64,000 nucleotides of DNA, taken from positions 248,001-312,000 of the forward strand of contig NZ_JSFK01000002.1 in the NCBI RefSeq assembly GCF_000783395.1, written 5' to 3'. The notes under the pieces were generated by a model. It saw only the letters and a program-made list of their open reading frames with translations, ran no database searches and was not told where the DNA came from. The translations under genes and the position numbers were made by a program. Of the stretch, positions 36,248 to 45,754 are shown piece by piece. The stretch's first letter is position 1. Each line of letters starts with the position of its first letter. Origin of the DNA: Pseudomonas chlororaphis (lineage in GTDB: Bacteria > Pseudomonadota > Gammaproteobacteria > Pseudomonadales > Pseudomonadaceae).

Positions 36248-37558
36248 ATGACTGCCCGCGCCTTCACCTCCGCGAGCCAACCCCACGTTGCCTCTTATTA
36301 CGCCGCCAGCAGCTTGCCGCAGCCGGATCATCCTGCGCTGCAAGGTGAAATGGTGGCTGATGTCTGCGTGGTTGGTGGCGGTTTTTCCGGGTTGAACACG
36401 GCACTGGAACTGGCTGAACGCGGCCTCAGTGTGGTGTTGCTCGAGGCGCACAAGATCGGCTGGGGCGCCAGCGGCCGCAATGGCGGGCAGTTGATTCGCG
36501 GCGTCGGTCACGGTCTCGATCAGTTCGCCAATGTCATCGGCAGCGACGGCGTGCGCGAGATGAAACTCATGGGCCTGGAAGCGGTGGAAATCGTTCGCCA
36601 GCGGGTCGAGCGCTTTCAGATTGCCTGCGACCTGACCTGGGGCTACTGCGATCTCGCCAACAAGCCCGCCGACCTCGAAGGTTTTGCCGAAGACGCCGAA
36701 GAACTGCGCAGCCTCGGTTATCGCTACGAAACCCGTCTGCTGCAAGCCAACGAAATGCACACGGTGGTCGGCTCCAAGCGCTATGTCGGCGGTTTGATCG
36801 ACATGGGTTCAGGACATCTGCATCCGCTGAATCTCGCGCTGGGTGAAGCCGAAGCGGCGCAGCAGTTGGGTGTCAAACTGTTTGAACACTCCGCAGTGAC
36901 GCGTATCGATTACGGCCCTGAAGTCAAAGTCCATACAGCCCAAGGTTTGGTACGCGCGAAAACGCTGGTCCTCGGCTGCAATGCCTATCTCAATGACCTG
37001 AACCCGCAACTCAGCGGCAAAGTCCTGCCCGCAGGCAGCTACATCATCGCGACCGAACCGTTGAGCGAAGAACAGGCGCACAGCCTGCTGCCGCAGAACA
37101 TGGCGGTCTGCGACCAGCGTGTCGCGCTGGATTACTACCGGCTCTCGGCGGATCGGCGCTTGTTGTTTGGCGGTGCTTGCCATTATTCGGGGCGTGATCC
37201 GAAAGACATCGCCGCGTACATGCAACCGAAGATGCTCGAAGTGTTTCCGCAACTGGCCGGGGTGAAGATCGATTATCAGTGGGGTGGCATGATCGGCATC
37301 GGCGCCAACCGCTTGCCGCAGATCGGCCGACTCGCCGATCAGCCGAATGTGTATTACGCCCAGGCGTACTCCGGGCACGGGGTGAATGCCACGCACCTGG
37401 CGGGCAAGTTATTGGCCGAGGCGATCAGCGGGCAGCACAGCGGTGGCTTTGACCTGTTTGCCAAGGTCCCGCACATCACCTTCCCGGGCGGCAAGCATTT
37501 GCGTTCGCCGTTGTTGGCGTTGGGGATGTTGTGGCATCGGATGAAAGAGTTGGTCTGA
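36248..37558 (+). CDS. PauB/PuuB-like gamma-glutamylputrescine oxidase
   Basis: This 436-residue DAO-fold flavoenzyme has DVCVVGGGFSGLNTALELAERG and the nearby GWGASGRNGGQLI, and the C-terminal QAYSGHGVNATHLAGKLLAEAI. It is closest in pattern to PuuB of E. coli and the PauB enzymes of P. aeruginosa, which oxidise gamma-glutamylated polyamines to aldehydes. In P. aeruginosa a pauB paralogue (PA5309) is also next to the Lrp gene. Start is uncertain: ATG 36239 or 36248; the second has a GGA site nine bases upstream. Confidence 0.85.
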   Translation: MTARAFTSASQPHVASYYAASSLPQPDHPALQGEMVADVCVVGGGFSGLNTALELAERGLSVVLLEAHKIGWGASGRNGGQLIRGVGHGLDQFANVIGSDGVREMKLMGLEAVEIVRQRVERFQIACDLTWGYCDLANKPADLEGFAEDAEELRSLGYRYETRLLQANEMHTVVGSKRYVGGLIDMGSGHLHPLNLALGEAEAAQQLGVKLFEHSAVTRIDYGPEVKVHTAQGLVRAKTLVLGCNAYLNDLNPQLSGKVLPAGSYIIATEPLSEEQAHSLLPQNMAVCDQRVALDYYRLSADRRLLFGGACHYSGRDPKDIAAYMQPKMLEVFPQLAGVKIDYQWGGMIGIGANRLPQIGRLADQPNVYYAQAYSGHGVNATHLAGKLLAEAISGQHSGGFDLFAKVPHITFPGGKHLRSPLLALGMLWHRMKELV

Positions 37559-37584
37559 TGGATTTGCGGCGTGCTTGACGCCGC

Positions 37585-37676
37585 CATCGCTGGCAAGCCA
37601 GCTCCCACAGTGATCGTGGATGCTCACAACATTTGTATTCACACAAAACATTGTGGGAGCTGGCTTGCCAGCGATG
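37585..37676. repeat. REPIN, family B
   Basis: Arms CATCGCTGGCAAGCCAGCTCCCAC and the inverted GTGGGAGCTGGCTTGCCAGCGATG, about 40 bases apart. Confidence 0.85.
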
Positions 37677-37700
37677 ACGTCCGCAAGAGCAATACAGATC

Positions 37701-37946
37701 TCAGATCCGCCAGAACGGCTTCAACCCCTCCTCCTGCGCCTGCTCACGGGTCAGCCCGATGTCCTTGAGCTGATCCGCCGTCAACGCCAGCAACGCCTTG
37801 CGCGTGTGCAGACGATGCCAGAACAGGTCCCAGCGACTCAGGCCGGACGGTGCGTTACGCATGATCTCATTGCGTGCACGATCCTTCTGCCCTGCCGCCA
37901 GTTCCTGACTGTGTAACGTCAGCCGCACATCGCTCAAGCCGTTCAT
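37701..37946 (-). CDS. DUF1127 domain protein
   Basis: This 81-residue basic protein ends in a DUF1127 (YjiS-like) domain: WHRLHTRKALLALTADQLKDIGLTREQAQEEGLKPFW. Proteins of this kind are small, arginine-rich, and in some alpha-proteobacteria bind RNA or influence phosphate and RNA turnover; in Pseudomonas their role is unknown. It is divergent from the MocR-type gene. The first 40 residues are not conserved in the family and the true start could be internal. Confidence 0.75.
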   Translation of the reverse strand: MNGLSDVRLTLHSQELAAGQKDRARNEIMRNAPSGLSRWDLFWHRLHTRKALLALTADQLKDIGLTREQAQEEGLKPFWRI

Positions 37947-38124
37947 TTTCGTTGCTCCTGTTTACTTGGGTAGCCAGAGATTCCATGATGCGCGGGCGAG
38001 TAAAAGCGTTACAGATTCAAAGCAACTGTATTAACTCCATACAGATTTGCCGCTCTGAAGACTGAATTGTCGATTTATGCCGCATCTGTACTGGTTTATC
38101 GAATCACCGCACCGAGGCAGTGCC

Positions 38125-39546
38125 ATGACCCTTTATGTAAACCTTGCCGAATTGCTCGGCACGCGCATCGAAAACGGCTTCTATCGACCCGGCGATCGGT
38201 TGCCGTCTGTACGTGCCTTGAGCGTCGAACACGGGGTCAGCCTGAGCACGGTGCAACAGGCTTATCGCATGCTGGAAGACAGCGGTCTGGCCACGCCAAA
38301 GCCCAAGTCCGGCTACTTTGTGCCGGTGGGTCGTGAACTGCCGGAGCTGCCCGCCGTTGGCCGCCCGGCGCAACGTCCCGTGGAAATTTCGCAATGGGAT
38401 CAGGTACTGGAGTTGATTCGCGCAGTGCCGCGCAAGGACGTCGTGCAACTGGGTCGCGGCATGCCCGACATCAGCTCGCCAACCATGAAACCGCTGCTGC
38501 GCGGCCTGGCACGAATCAGCCGTCGTCAGGACATGCCCGGTCTGTATTACGACAACATTCACGGCACCCTCGAGCTGCGCGAACAGATCGCTCGACTGAT
38601 GCTCGACTCCGGCTGCCAGTTGAGCGCCAGCGATCTGGTGATCACCACCGGTTGCCACGAAGCGCTGTCCACCAGCATCCACGCGATCTGCGAGCCGGGC
38701 GACATCGTCGCGGTCGATTCGCCGAGCTTCCACGGCGCCATGCAAACGCTCAAAGGCCTGGGCATGAAAGCCCTGGAAATTCCCACCGACCCGCTCACCG
38801 GGATCAGCCTCGAAGCTCTCGAACTGGCGCTGGAACAATGGCCGATCAAGGTCATCCAGCTCACTCCGAACTGTAACAACCCGCTCGGCTACATCATGCC
38901 GGAGTCGCGCAAACGCGCCCTGCTCACCCTCGCGCAGCGCTTCGACGTGGCGATCATCGAGGACGATGTGTATGGCGAACTGGCCTACACCTACCCGCGT
39001 CCGCGCACGATCAAATCCTTCGACGAAGACGGCCGCGTATTGCTGTGCAGTTCGTTTTCCAAGACCCTGGCGCCAGGGCTGCGTATTGGCTGGGTCGCGC
39101 CGGGCCGCTACCTCGAGCGCGTGCTGCACATGAAATACATCAGCACCGGATCGACCGCACCGCAGCCACAGATCGCCATCGCCGAATTCCTCAAGGCCGG
39201 CCACTTCGAACCGCACTTGCGGCGCATGCGCACGCAATATCAGCGCAGCCGCGACCTGATGATCGATTGGGTGACCCGCTATTTCCCGGCAGGTACCCGC
39301 GCCAGCCGGCCGCAAGGCAGCTTCATGTTGTGGGTCGAATTGCCGGAAGGTTTCGACACCCTGAAACTGAATCGTGAGCTGCACGACCAAGGCGTACAGA
39401 TTGCCGTCGGCAGCATCTTTTCCGCTTCGGGCAAATACCGCAATTGCCTGCGGATGAACTACGCTGCCAAACCGACAGCGCAGATCGAAGAGGCGGTGCG
39501 CAAAGTCGGCGAGACAGCTGTCAGATTGCTGGCCGAAGCCGACTGA
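38125..39546 (+). CDS. MocR-type regulator (GntR HTH fused to aminotransferase domain)
   Basis: This 473-residue protein has a GntR-family winged helix (residues 1-70, RPGDRLPSVRALSVEHGVSLSTVQQAYRMLEDSG) and a fold-type I aminotransferase domain (about 95-465) with NCNNPLGYIMPE and the PLP lysine in CSSFSKTLAPGLRIGWV. MocR proteins bind PLP and regulate adjacent genes. ATG 38125 has GAGG upstream. The divergent DUF1127 gene is one possible target, and autoregulation is another. It could in principle retain transaminase activity. Confidence 0.9.
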   Translation: MTLYVNLAELLGTRIENGFYRPGDRLPSVRALSVEHGVSLSTVQQAYRMLEDSGLATPKPKSGYFVPVGRELPELPAVGRPAQRPVEISQWDQVLELIRAVPRKDVVQLGRGMPDISSPTMKPLLRGLARISRRQDMPGLYYDNIHGTLELREQIARLMLDSGCQLSASDLVITTGCHEALSTSIHAICEPGDIVAVDSPSFHGAMQTLKGLGMKALEIPTDPLTGISLEALELALEQWPIKVIQLTPNCNNPLGYIMPESRKRALLTLAQRFDVAIIEDDVYGELAYTYPRPRTIKSFDEDGRVLLCSSFSKTLAPGLRIGWVAPGRYLERVLHMKYISTGSTAPQPQIAIAEFLKAGHFEPHLRRMRTQYQRSRDLMIDWVTRYFPAGTRASRPQGSFMLWVELPEGFDTLKLNRELHDQGVQIAVGSIFSASGKYRNCLRMNYAAKPTAQIEEAVRKVGETAVRLLAEAD

Positions 39547-39606
39547 CCTTTTTCCAGAGAACCGCGTCCATATGCCGACCCTAGCCGCCATTCGGAATGA
39601 CCCTAC

Positions 39607-41175
39607 GTGAGCTTCAGACAGCCCCTGTTCGCTTTGCTGTTACTCGCCTCGTTCCTGAGTGGCTGTGCGACCCTTGATGTTCCGCGCGAGCCGAGTCAGG
39701 CGTTGCCGGCATCCGATTCCAGCTTCGGCCGTTCGATCCAGGCGCAAGCGGCGCCCTATCAAGGCCGCTCGGGGTTTCGCCTGCTGTCCAACAGCAGCGA
39801 GGCGTTCACCGCGCGCGCCGAACTGATCCGCAACGCCCAGACCAGCCTCGATCTGCAGTACTACATCGTCCACGACGGCATCAGCACGCGAATGCTGGTG
39901 GAGGAACTGCTCAAGGCTGCCGATCGTGGTGTGCGTGTGCGCATACTGCTCGATGACACCACCAGCGATGGCCTCGACCAGATCATCGCCACACTGGCGG
40001 CGCATCCGCAGATTCAGATTCGTTTGTTCAATCCACTACACCTTGGCCGCAGTACCGGCGTCACGCGGGCAGCAGGCCGCTTGTTCAATCTGTCGCTGCA
40101 GCATCGGCGCATGCACAACAAGCTGTGGCTGGCGGACAACAGCGCGGCCATCGTCGGCGGACGCAATCTGGGTGACGAGTATTTCGACGCCGAGCCGAAT
40201 TTGAATTTCACTGATATCGACATGCTCAGTGTCGGGCCTGTCGCCGAGCAGCTCGGCCACAGTTTCGACCAGTACTGGAACAGCGCCCTGAGCAAACCGA
40301 TCGACGAATTCCTCTCCAGCCAGCCGACCGCCAAAGACCTGAAAAACACCCGCACGCGCCTGGAAGAGTCGCTGGAAGAAACCCGCAAACAGAATCACGC
40401 GCTGTATCAGCAATTGATGACCTTCAAGACTGCGCCGCGCATGGACATCTGGCGCAAAGAGCTGATCTGGGCGTGGAATCAGGCATTGTGGGACGCGCCG
40501 AGCAAGGTCTTGTCCAAGGGTGAGCCGGATCCGCAATTGCTGCTGACCACGCAACTGGCACCCGAGCTCAGGGGCGTGAGCAAAGAGCTGATCATGATTT
40601 CGGCGTACTTCGTGCCGGGCCAGCCAGGTCTGGTTTACCTGACCGGGCGCGCCGATGCGGGCGTCTCGGTGAGCCTGCTGACCAACGCGCTGGAGGCCAC
40701 AGACGTGCCAGCGGTGCATGGCGGCTATGCGCCGTATCGCAAAGCGTTGCTGGAGCACGGCGTAAAGCTGTATGAACTGCGACGCCAGCCTGGGGATAAC
40801 TACGGCAGCGGTCCGCATGTGTTTTACAGCAAGTCGTTTCGTGGCTCGGATTCGAGCCTGCACAGCAAAGCGATGATCTTCGACCGGCAGAAATCGTTTA
40901 TCGGCTCATTCAACTTCGACCCGCGCTCGGTGCTGTGGAACACCGAAGTCGGGGTCTTGGTCGACAGCCCTGAGCTGGCCGAACATGTGCGTGAACTGGC
41001 CCTGCAAGGCATGGCGCCAGCGTTGAGTTATCAGGCGAAATTACAGGATGGCCAGATCGTCTGGGTCACCGAAGACAACGGCCAGATGCATACCCTGACC
41101 AAAGAACCGGGGAGTTGGTGGCGGCGGTTCAACGCGTGGTTCAGCACCACGGTAGGGCTTGAGCGAATGCTTTAA
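39607..41175 (+). CDS. Phospholipase D family lipoprotein (ClsC-like)
   Basis: This 522-residue protein starts at GTG 39607 with a lipoprotein signal (LLLASFLSGCATL, Cys20). It has two PLD active-site motifs: HRRMHNKLWLADNSAAIVGGRN (about residue 170) and SLHSKAMIFDRQKSFIGSFNFDPRS (about 420), each with the HxK(x)4D core. It resembles E. coli ClsC (YmdC), which makes cardiolipin from phosphatidylethanolamine and phosphatidylglycerol with its partner YmdB. No ymdB-like gene is adjacent, so substrate is unproven. Confidence 0.87.
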   Translation: MSFRQPLFALLLLASFLSGCATLDVPREPSQALPASDSSFGRSIQAQAAPYQGRSGFRLLSNSSEAFTARAELIRNAQTSLDLQYYIVHDGISTRMLVEELLKAADRGVRVRILLDDTTSDGLDQIIATLAAHPQIQIRLFNPLHLGRSTGVTRAAGRLFNLSLQHRRMHNKLWLADNSAAIVGGRNLGDEYFDAEPNLNFTDIDMLSVGPVAEQLGHSFDQYWNSALSKPIDEFLSSQPTAKDLKNTRTRLEESLEETRKQNHALYQQLMTFKTAPRMDIWRKELIWAWNQALWDAPSKVLSKGEPDPQLLLTTQLAPELRGVSKELIMISAYFVPGQPGLVYLTGRADAGVSVSLLTNALEATDVPAVHGGYAPYRKALLEHGVKLYELRRQPGDNYGSGPHVFYSKSFRGSDSSLHSKAMIFDRQKSFIGSFNFDPRSVLWNTEVGVLVDSPELAEHVRELALQGMAPALSYQAKLQDGQIVWVTEDNGQMHTLTKEPGSWWRRFNAWFSTTVGLERML

Positions 41176-41182
41176 AAAAGCA

Positions 41183-41259
41183 AAGGATCGCAGCCTTCGG
41201 CAGCTCCTACAGTTGAAATGCATTCCTTCTGCAGGAGCAGCCGAAGGCTGCGATCTTTT
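41183..41259. repeat. REPIN, family C
   Basis: GATCGCAGCCTTCGGCAGCTCCTAC and the inverted GCAGGAGCAGCCGAAGGCTGCGATC around about 20 bases; one arm has a substitution. Confidence 0.85.
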
Positions 41260-41263
41260 GATG

Positions 41264-42409
41264 TCAGGCAGGCTCAGTAACTGCGCCAAATGCACCTTGG
41301 CGCAACAGCAATATCACCAACCCAAACGCTCCAATCGCCATCAACAACGGCAACGCATGCCCGCTGATCCACTGGCTGCCCGCCCCCGCCGCGAGCGGCC
41401 CGACCAGACAACCCACGCCCCATAACTGCGCAATGTGCGCATTGGCCCGCACCAGCGCATCATCGCGATAACGCTCGCCAATCAGAATCAGCGACAGGGT
41501 GAACAAACCACCGGCACTCGCCCCGAACAACACCCACAACGGCCAGATCAGCAGCGTGTCGAGCAACATTGGAATCGCCAGACTCGACAGCATCAACGCC
41601 ACCGCACAACCCGCGAACAACGTACGTCGCGACAGGTAATCGGCCAACGCGCCAATCGGCAATTGCAGCAACGCATCCCCCACCACCACGGTGCTGACCA
41701 TCGCCAGCGCGATTTCAGCGGTGAAACCCTGTTGCAGGCAATACACCGGCAGCAACGTCAGAATCATCGCCTCGAACGCGGCAAACAACGAAACCGCCCA
41801 GGCAATTGCCGGCAGCTCGCGAGCGAATCCCCACAAGTCGCGAAACGTTACGCTGCTCGCTTGGCTGCTTGGTGCACCGCTGCGGCCCAACAGCAACAAT
41901 GGCGAAACCAGCAGCAGGCCGACGCCGCCCCAAAAACCGTAATCATGCTCGGTGCCCAGCGCGCCCAACAGCAACGGCCCCGACAGCTGGCTCAACGCAT
42001 AGCTGCTGCCATACAGCGCCACCAATCGCCCGCGCCAATTCTCGACCACCAACTGATTGATCCAGCTCTCGCCGAGGATGAACACAATGGTCAGGATCAC
42101 CCCGATCATCAAGCGCAATACCAGCCAGATCGGGTAGCTCGGCAACAGCGCCAGCAGGCCGATGGACAGCGCTCCAGCCCACAGGCACAGGCGCATCAGG
42201 TTCGCCGTGCCGAAACGTGCCGCCAGATGACTGGAAATCTTCGCACCCAACAACACGCCAATCGCCGGCATCGCCGCCATCACACCGATGGCAAAAGAGC
42301 CGTAACCCCAACTTTCCAGGCGCAACGACACCAACGGCATGCTGACCCCCAGGGCCAGGCCGACACTCAAGACAGACGCCAACACGGCGAAATACGTCGC
42401 CCACCGCAT
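41264..42409 (-). CDS. MFS transporter (YcaD/UMF-like)
   Basis: This 381-residue protein has twelve predicted membrane segments and the MFS loop SSHLAARFGTANLMRLCLWAG between helices 2 and 3, with LILIGERYRDDALVRANAHIAQLWGVGCLVGPLAAG in the second half. The pattern ILGESWINQLVVENWRGRLVALY is typical of the YcaD-type subfamily. No substrate is known. In P. aeruginosa an MFS gene (PA5311) lies at the same place between the pauB4 and pauC genes, so a link to polyamines or amino acids is possible but unproven. Confidence 0.85.
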   Translation of the reverse strand: MRWATYFAVLASVLSVGLALGVSMPLVSLRLESWGYGSFAIGVMAAMPAIGVLLGAKISSHLAARFGTANLMRLCLWAGALSIGLLALLPSYPIWLVLRLMIGVILTIVFILGESWINQLVVENWRGRLVALYGSSYALSQLSGPLLLGALGTEHDYGFWGGVGLLLVSPLLLLGRSGAPSSQASSVTFRDLWGFARELPAIAWAVSLFAAFEAMILTLLPVYCLQQGFTAEIALAMVSTVVVGDALLQLPIGALADYLSRRTLFAGCAVALMLSSLAIPMLLDTLLIWPLWVLFGASAGGLFTLSLILIGERYRDDALVRANAHIAQLWGVGCLVGPLAAGAGSQWISGHALPLLMAIGAFGLVILLLRQGAFGAVTEPA

Positions 42410-42458
42410 GTTCCACGCTCCTGTGGATAATTATTTTTAGAGGCCACATCAAACAAAT

Positions 42459-42550
42459 GTGGGAGCGAGCCTGCTCGCGAATACGGCTGCACATTCAGCA
42501 CATGGGCTGACTGATACACCGCTTTCGCGAGCAGGCTCGCTCCCACAGGG
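42459..42550. repeat. REPIN, family A
   Basis: Inverted pair TGTGGGAGCGAGCCTGCTCGCGAA and complement; the spacer shares CTGACTGATACACCGCTTTCGCG with the copy at 28609, so the two are close relatives. Confidence 0.85.
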
Positions 42551-42602
42551 GATCTGCTTCGTCTGGAGGATCTGCTCTCGCGACCAGACCCTCGCTAACG
42601 GT

Positions 42603-44096
42603 TTACAGCTTGATCCACGTCGCTTTCAGCTCGGTGTACTTGTCGAACGCGTGCAGCGACTTGTCACGGCCGTTACCCGATTGCTTGAAGCCGCCGAATG
42701 GCGCGGTCATGTCGCCGCCGTCGTACTGGTTGACCCAGACGCTGCCGGCGCGCAGTGCCTTGGCGGTCAGGTGTGCCTTGGAGATGTCCTGGGTCCAGAC
42801 CGCAGCGGCCAAACCGTAAGGCGTGTCGTTGGCGATCTGGATGGCTTCCTCGGCAGTATCGAAAGCGATAACCGACAGCACCGGCCCGAAGATCTCTTCC
42901 TGAGCGATCTTCATCGCGTTGCTCACGCCGTCGAAAATCGTTGGCTCAACATAGGTACCACCGGTCTCCTGAAGAATGCGCTTGCCGCCAGCGACCAGTT
43001 TGGCGCCATCGCTGTGGCCGGATTCGATGTACGACAGCACGGTGTTCATCTGCTGAGTGTCCACCAGCGCACCGACGTTGGTTGCCGGATCCAGCGGATT
43101 GCCCGGTTTCCAGGTTTTCAGTGCCTCGATCACCATCGGCAGGAATGTGTCCTTGATCGAACGCTCGACCAGCAGACGCGAACCGGCGGTGCAGACTTCG
43201 CCCTGGTTGAAGGCGATGGCGCTGGCGGCGGATTCAGCCGCAGCCTGCAGATCCGGCGCATCGGCAAAGACGATGTTCGGGCTCTTGCCGCCGGCTTCCA
43301 GCCAGACGCGTTTCATGTTCGATTCGCCGGAGTAGATCATCAGTTGCTTGGCGATCTTGGTCGAACCGGTGAACACCAGTGTGTCGACGTCGTTGTGCAG
43401 GGCCAGCGCCTTGCCAACGGTATGACCATAACCCGGCAGCACGTTGAGCACGCCTTTCGGAATACCCGCTTCAACCGCCAGTGCGGCGATGCGGATGGCG
43501 GTCAGCGGGGATTTTTCCGACGGTTTGAGGATCACCGAGTTACCGGTCGACAGCGCCGGGCCGAGTTTCCAGCACGCCATCATCAGCGGGAAGTTCCACG
43601 GCACGATGGCGCCGACCACGCCCACCGGCTCGCGGGTCACCAGACCCAGTTGATCGTGCGGCGTAGCGGCGACTTCGTCGTAAATCTTGTCGATCGCCTC
43701 GCCGCTCCAGCTCAGCGCTTGCGCCGCGCCGGGAACGTCGATGTACAGTGAATCGCTGATCGGCTTGCCCATGTCGAGGGTTTCGAGCAGGGCCAGTTCT
43801 TCGGCGTGCTGCTTCAGCAGGCCGGCAAAACGGATCATGGTGGCTTTGCGTTTGGTCGGCGCCAGGCGCGACCAGACGCCGGAATTGAAAGTAGCGCGGG
43901 CGTTTTCCACGGCGCGCTGGGCGTCGGCGGCGTCACAGCTGGCAATCTTGCCGAGCAGACGGCCATCGACCGGGCTGATGCACTCGAAGGTTTCGCCGGA
44001 AACGGCGTCGGTGTATTCGCCATTGAGATAGGCGCGACCTTCGATTTTCAGGTCGCGGGCGCGTTGTTCCCAGTCGGCACGAGTCAGGGTGGTCAT
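42603..44096 (-). CDS. pauC: Aldehyde dehydrogenase, KauB/PauC/PuuC type
   Basis: This 497-residue NAD(P)-dependent aldehyde dehydrogenase has the nucleophile in GEVCTAGSRLLVE, the general-base Glu in WLEAGGKSPNIVF, and IVPWNFPLMMACWKLGPAL and FTGSTKIAKQLM for cofactor binding. By context and resemblance it corresponds to P. aeruginosa PA5312 (KauB/PauC), which oxidises guanidinobutyraldehyde and gamma-glutamyl-aminobutyraldehyde in polyamine and arginine breakdown. It would act after the PauB-like oxidase. ATG 44096 was chosen over the upstream frame opening at 44201. Confidence 0.88.
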   Translation of the reverse strand: MTTLTRADWEQRARDLKIEGRAYLNGEYTDAVSGETFECISPVDGRLLGKIASCDAADAQRAVENARATFNSGVWSRLAPTKRKATMIRFAGLLKQHAEELALLETLDMGKPISDSLYIDVPGAAQALSWSGEAIDKIYDEVAATPHDQLGLVTREPVGVVGAIVPWNFPLMMACWKLGPALSTGNSVILKPSEKSPLTAIRIAALAVEAGIPKGVLNVLPGYGHTVGKALALHNDVDTLVFTGSTKIAKQLMIYSGESNMKRVWLEAGGKSPNIVFADAPDLQAAAESAASAIAFNQGEVCTAGSRLLVERSIKDTFLPMVIEALKTWKPGNPLDPATNVGALVDTQQMNTVLSYIESGHSDGAKLVAGGKRILQETGGTYVEPTIFDGVSNAMKIAQEEIFGPVLSVIAFDTAEEAIQIANDTPYGLAAAVWTQDISKAHLTAKALRAGSVWVNQYDGGDMTAPFGGFKQSGNGRDKSLHAFDKYTELKATWIKL

Positions 44097-44335
44097 TTCG
44101 AGTGTCCTCCGCTTGTTGAATACGAGCGCCGCGCGATCTTCGCCAGCGTCCTCAAGAATTCTGCCCGGCCAGCCGGTTTTTCGGCCAGAGGCACCCGCCA
44201 CCCTAAACCAGCGGCCGGGGTTGTTTCAATATATTTGACATAAGGTGGCCATACGGCCTTGCGGTGTTGATTTTAATCAACATAGACTTTGGCCCTTTCC
44301 AGCCAATCGCGCCGTATTCAAGGGAGATAACAACA

Positions 44336-44698
44336 ATGAACATCCAGAACGTCGTCGACATCAGCCTGACCAGCAGCGAAGCCGAACGCTATCGCCCGGA
44401 CCCGGCCAAGGTGCTCAAGGGTGATCCTGAACAAGCGGTGTTCCATCAATACGACAGCCCGTGTGGGCAGATGGGTGCCGGCGTGTGGGAAGGTGCGGTG
44501 GGCCAATGGACGGTGAATTACACCGAGCATGAATACTGCGAGATCTTGCAGGGCGTTTCGGTGCTGCGGGACAGCGATGGCAATGCCAAGACGTTGCGTG
44601 TTGGCGACCGGTTTGTGATTCCGGCGGGTTTCCGTGGCACTTGGGAAGTGCTGGAGGCTTGCCGCAAGGTCTATGTGATCTTCGAGCAGAAGGCTTGA
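44336..44698 (+). CDS. Cupin domain protein (DUF861 type)
   Basis: This 120-residue protein is a single cupin of the EutQ/DUF861 kind: WEGAVGQWTVNYTEHEYCEILQGVSVL followed by FVIPAGFRGTWEVLE. A GGGAG ribosome site precedes ATG 44336. It is divergent from the aldehyde dehydrogenase with a 239-base shared intergenic region. P. aeruginosa has a similar gene (PA5314) here. The function of the family is unknown; binding of a small amine or metabolite would fit the context but is inference. Confidence 0.8.
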   Translation: MNIQNVVDISLTSSEAERYRPDPAKVLKGDPEQAVFHQYDSPCGQMGAGVWEGAVGQWTVNYTEHEYCEILQGVSVLRDSDGNAKTLRVGDRFVIPAGFRGTWEVLEACRKVYVIFEQKA

Positions 44699-44718
44699 GG
44701 ATTGTTGCCGGCTGATCC

Positions 44719-44820
44719 GGCCCTATCGCTGGCAAGCCAGCTCCCACAGGTTTTTGTGTTGAACACAATTTAGTGAACACCAATTACCCCTGTGGGAGCT
44801 GGCTTGCCAGCGATGAGGCC
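44719..44820. repeat. REPIN, family B
   Basis: Arms TATCGCTGGCAAGCCAGCTCCCACAGG and the inverted CCTGTGGGAGCTGGCTTGCCAGCGATGAGGCC, about 40 bases apart. Confidence 0.85.
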
Positions 44821-44850
44821 AGTCCAGACAACGCAGAAGCCCGAGACAAC

Positions 44851-44887
44851 AAAAAAGGCCCGTATCGTGAGATACGGGCCTTTTTCG
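44851..44887 (-). terminator. Terminator of rpmB-rpmG
   Basis: AAAAAAGGCCCGTATC-GTGA-GATACGGGCCTTTTT; 12-bp stem with A/T tracts on both sides. Confidence 0.88.
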
Positions 44888-44905
44888 TAAGTCGGGAAAA
44901 ATCAA

Positions 44906-45061
44906 TTACTTGATTTTGCCTTCCTTGTAGATCACGTGCTTGCGAACAACCGGATCATATTTCTTGATCTCGATTTTGTCCGGGGTAGTACGCTTGTTCT
45001 TGTCGGTAGTGTAGAAGTGACCAGTACCGGCGCTCGAGATCAAACGAATCAATTCACGCAT
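44906..45061 (-). CDS. rpmG: 50S ribosomal protein L33
   Basis: This 51-residue protein ([17 protein letters not shown], then [20 protein letters not shown] and [10 protein letters not shown]) is L33 of the cysteine-free type, which does not need zinc. It lies 11 bases downstream of rpmB and is followed by a strong terminator, the rpmB-rpmG order found throughout gamma-proteobacteria. GGGAGC precedes the ATG. Confidence 0.95.
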   Translation of the reverse strand: MRELIRLISSAGTGHFYTTDKNKRTTPDKIEIKKYDPVVRKHVIYKEGKIK

Positions 45062-45072
45062 GATTAGCTCCC

Positions 45073-45306
45073 TTAAATCTTGCCATCGCGGCGAAGTTCG
45101 GCGAGCACGACAGTGATGCCACGCTTGTCGATGATACGCATGCCTTTGGCAGATACGCGCAGACGCACAAAACGTTTCTCTTCTTCAACCCAGAAGCGGT
45201 GATGCTGCAGGTTCGGCAGGAAACGACGACGGGTTTTGTTGTTTGCGTGGGAAATGTTATTCCCAGTCACCGGACCCTTACCGGTAACTTGACATACTCT
45301 CGACAT
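45073..45306 (-). CDS. rpmB: 50S ribosomal protein L28
   Basis: This 77-residue protein begins [20 protein letters not shown] and has [13 protein letters not shown] and the ending [14 protein letters not shown], so it is L28 of normal length. Position 4 region keeps a single cysteine (Cys5), so it is probably a zinc-free form. It is the first gene of the rpmB-rpmG operon and is read from a promoter about 140 bases upstream. Confidence 0.95.
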   Translation of the reverse strand: MSRVCQVTGKGPVTGNNISHANNKTRRRFLPNLQHHRFWVEEEKRFVRLRVSAKGMRIIDKRGITVVLAELRRDGKI

Positions 45307-45454
45307 GCCTCAGCCCTCTAAAACCACATGCCCAACCCGGCATGGGTTGGCCGCTTAATCTCTCAGTCATTTGGCGCCAGGCGCCGCGTTTCTTTAGAGG
45401 TCTTACCGGCTACACCTACAGTGAAGGAACCGGGCCCCTAGAAAAGAGCGCTGC

Positions 45455-45483
45455 TTTATACCAGAAAGACTTCGGAGCAACAA
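45455..45483 (-). promoter_or_regulatory. Probable promoter of rpmB-rpmG
   Basis: Minus strand TTGTTG-N17-TATAAA; predicted start near 45448, leader about 140 bases. The remaining part of the 448-base gap (45307-45754) has a dyad ATGCC-CAACCCGGCATGGGTTGG near 45329 and nothing else I can name. Confidence 0.55.
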
Positions 45484-45754
45484 CAATCGGTGTGCAATCA
45501 ATCGGTAAAAAGGCGTTTTTTTGGCCCGCGAGCGCCTTGGATAAAGGCTGGCATCGATTTTTACCACTCGTCGCAGAAAACCGCTCTTGCCGGCAATTCA
45601 GACTTTCTAACGCGCGCCACGGTCTGAAAAACGGCCATCACTGTGCCCCGAAAAAGCAAAAAGGGGATAGTCATTTGTAATCCAGACCTCTAGGGTAGGC
45701 CTTTTCCAGACTGCACTTGCAGATGGGCCTTCGATCTGTAAAAGGAAACCGACC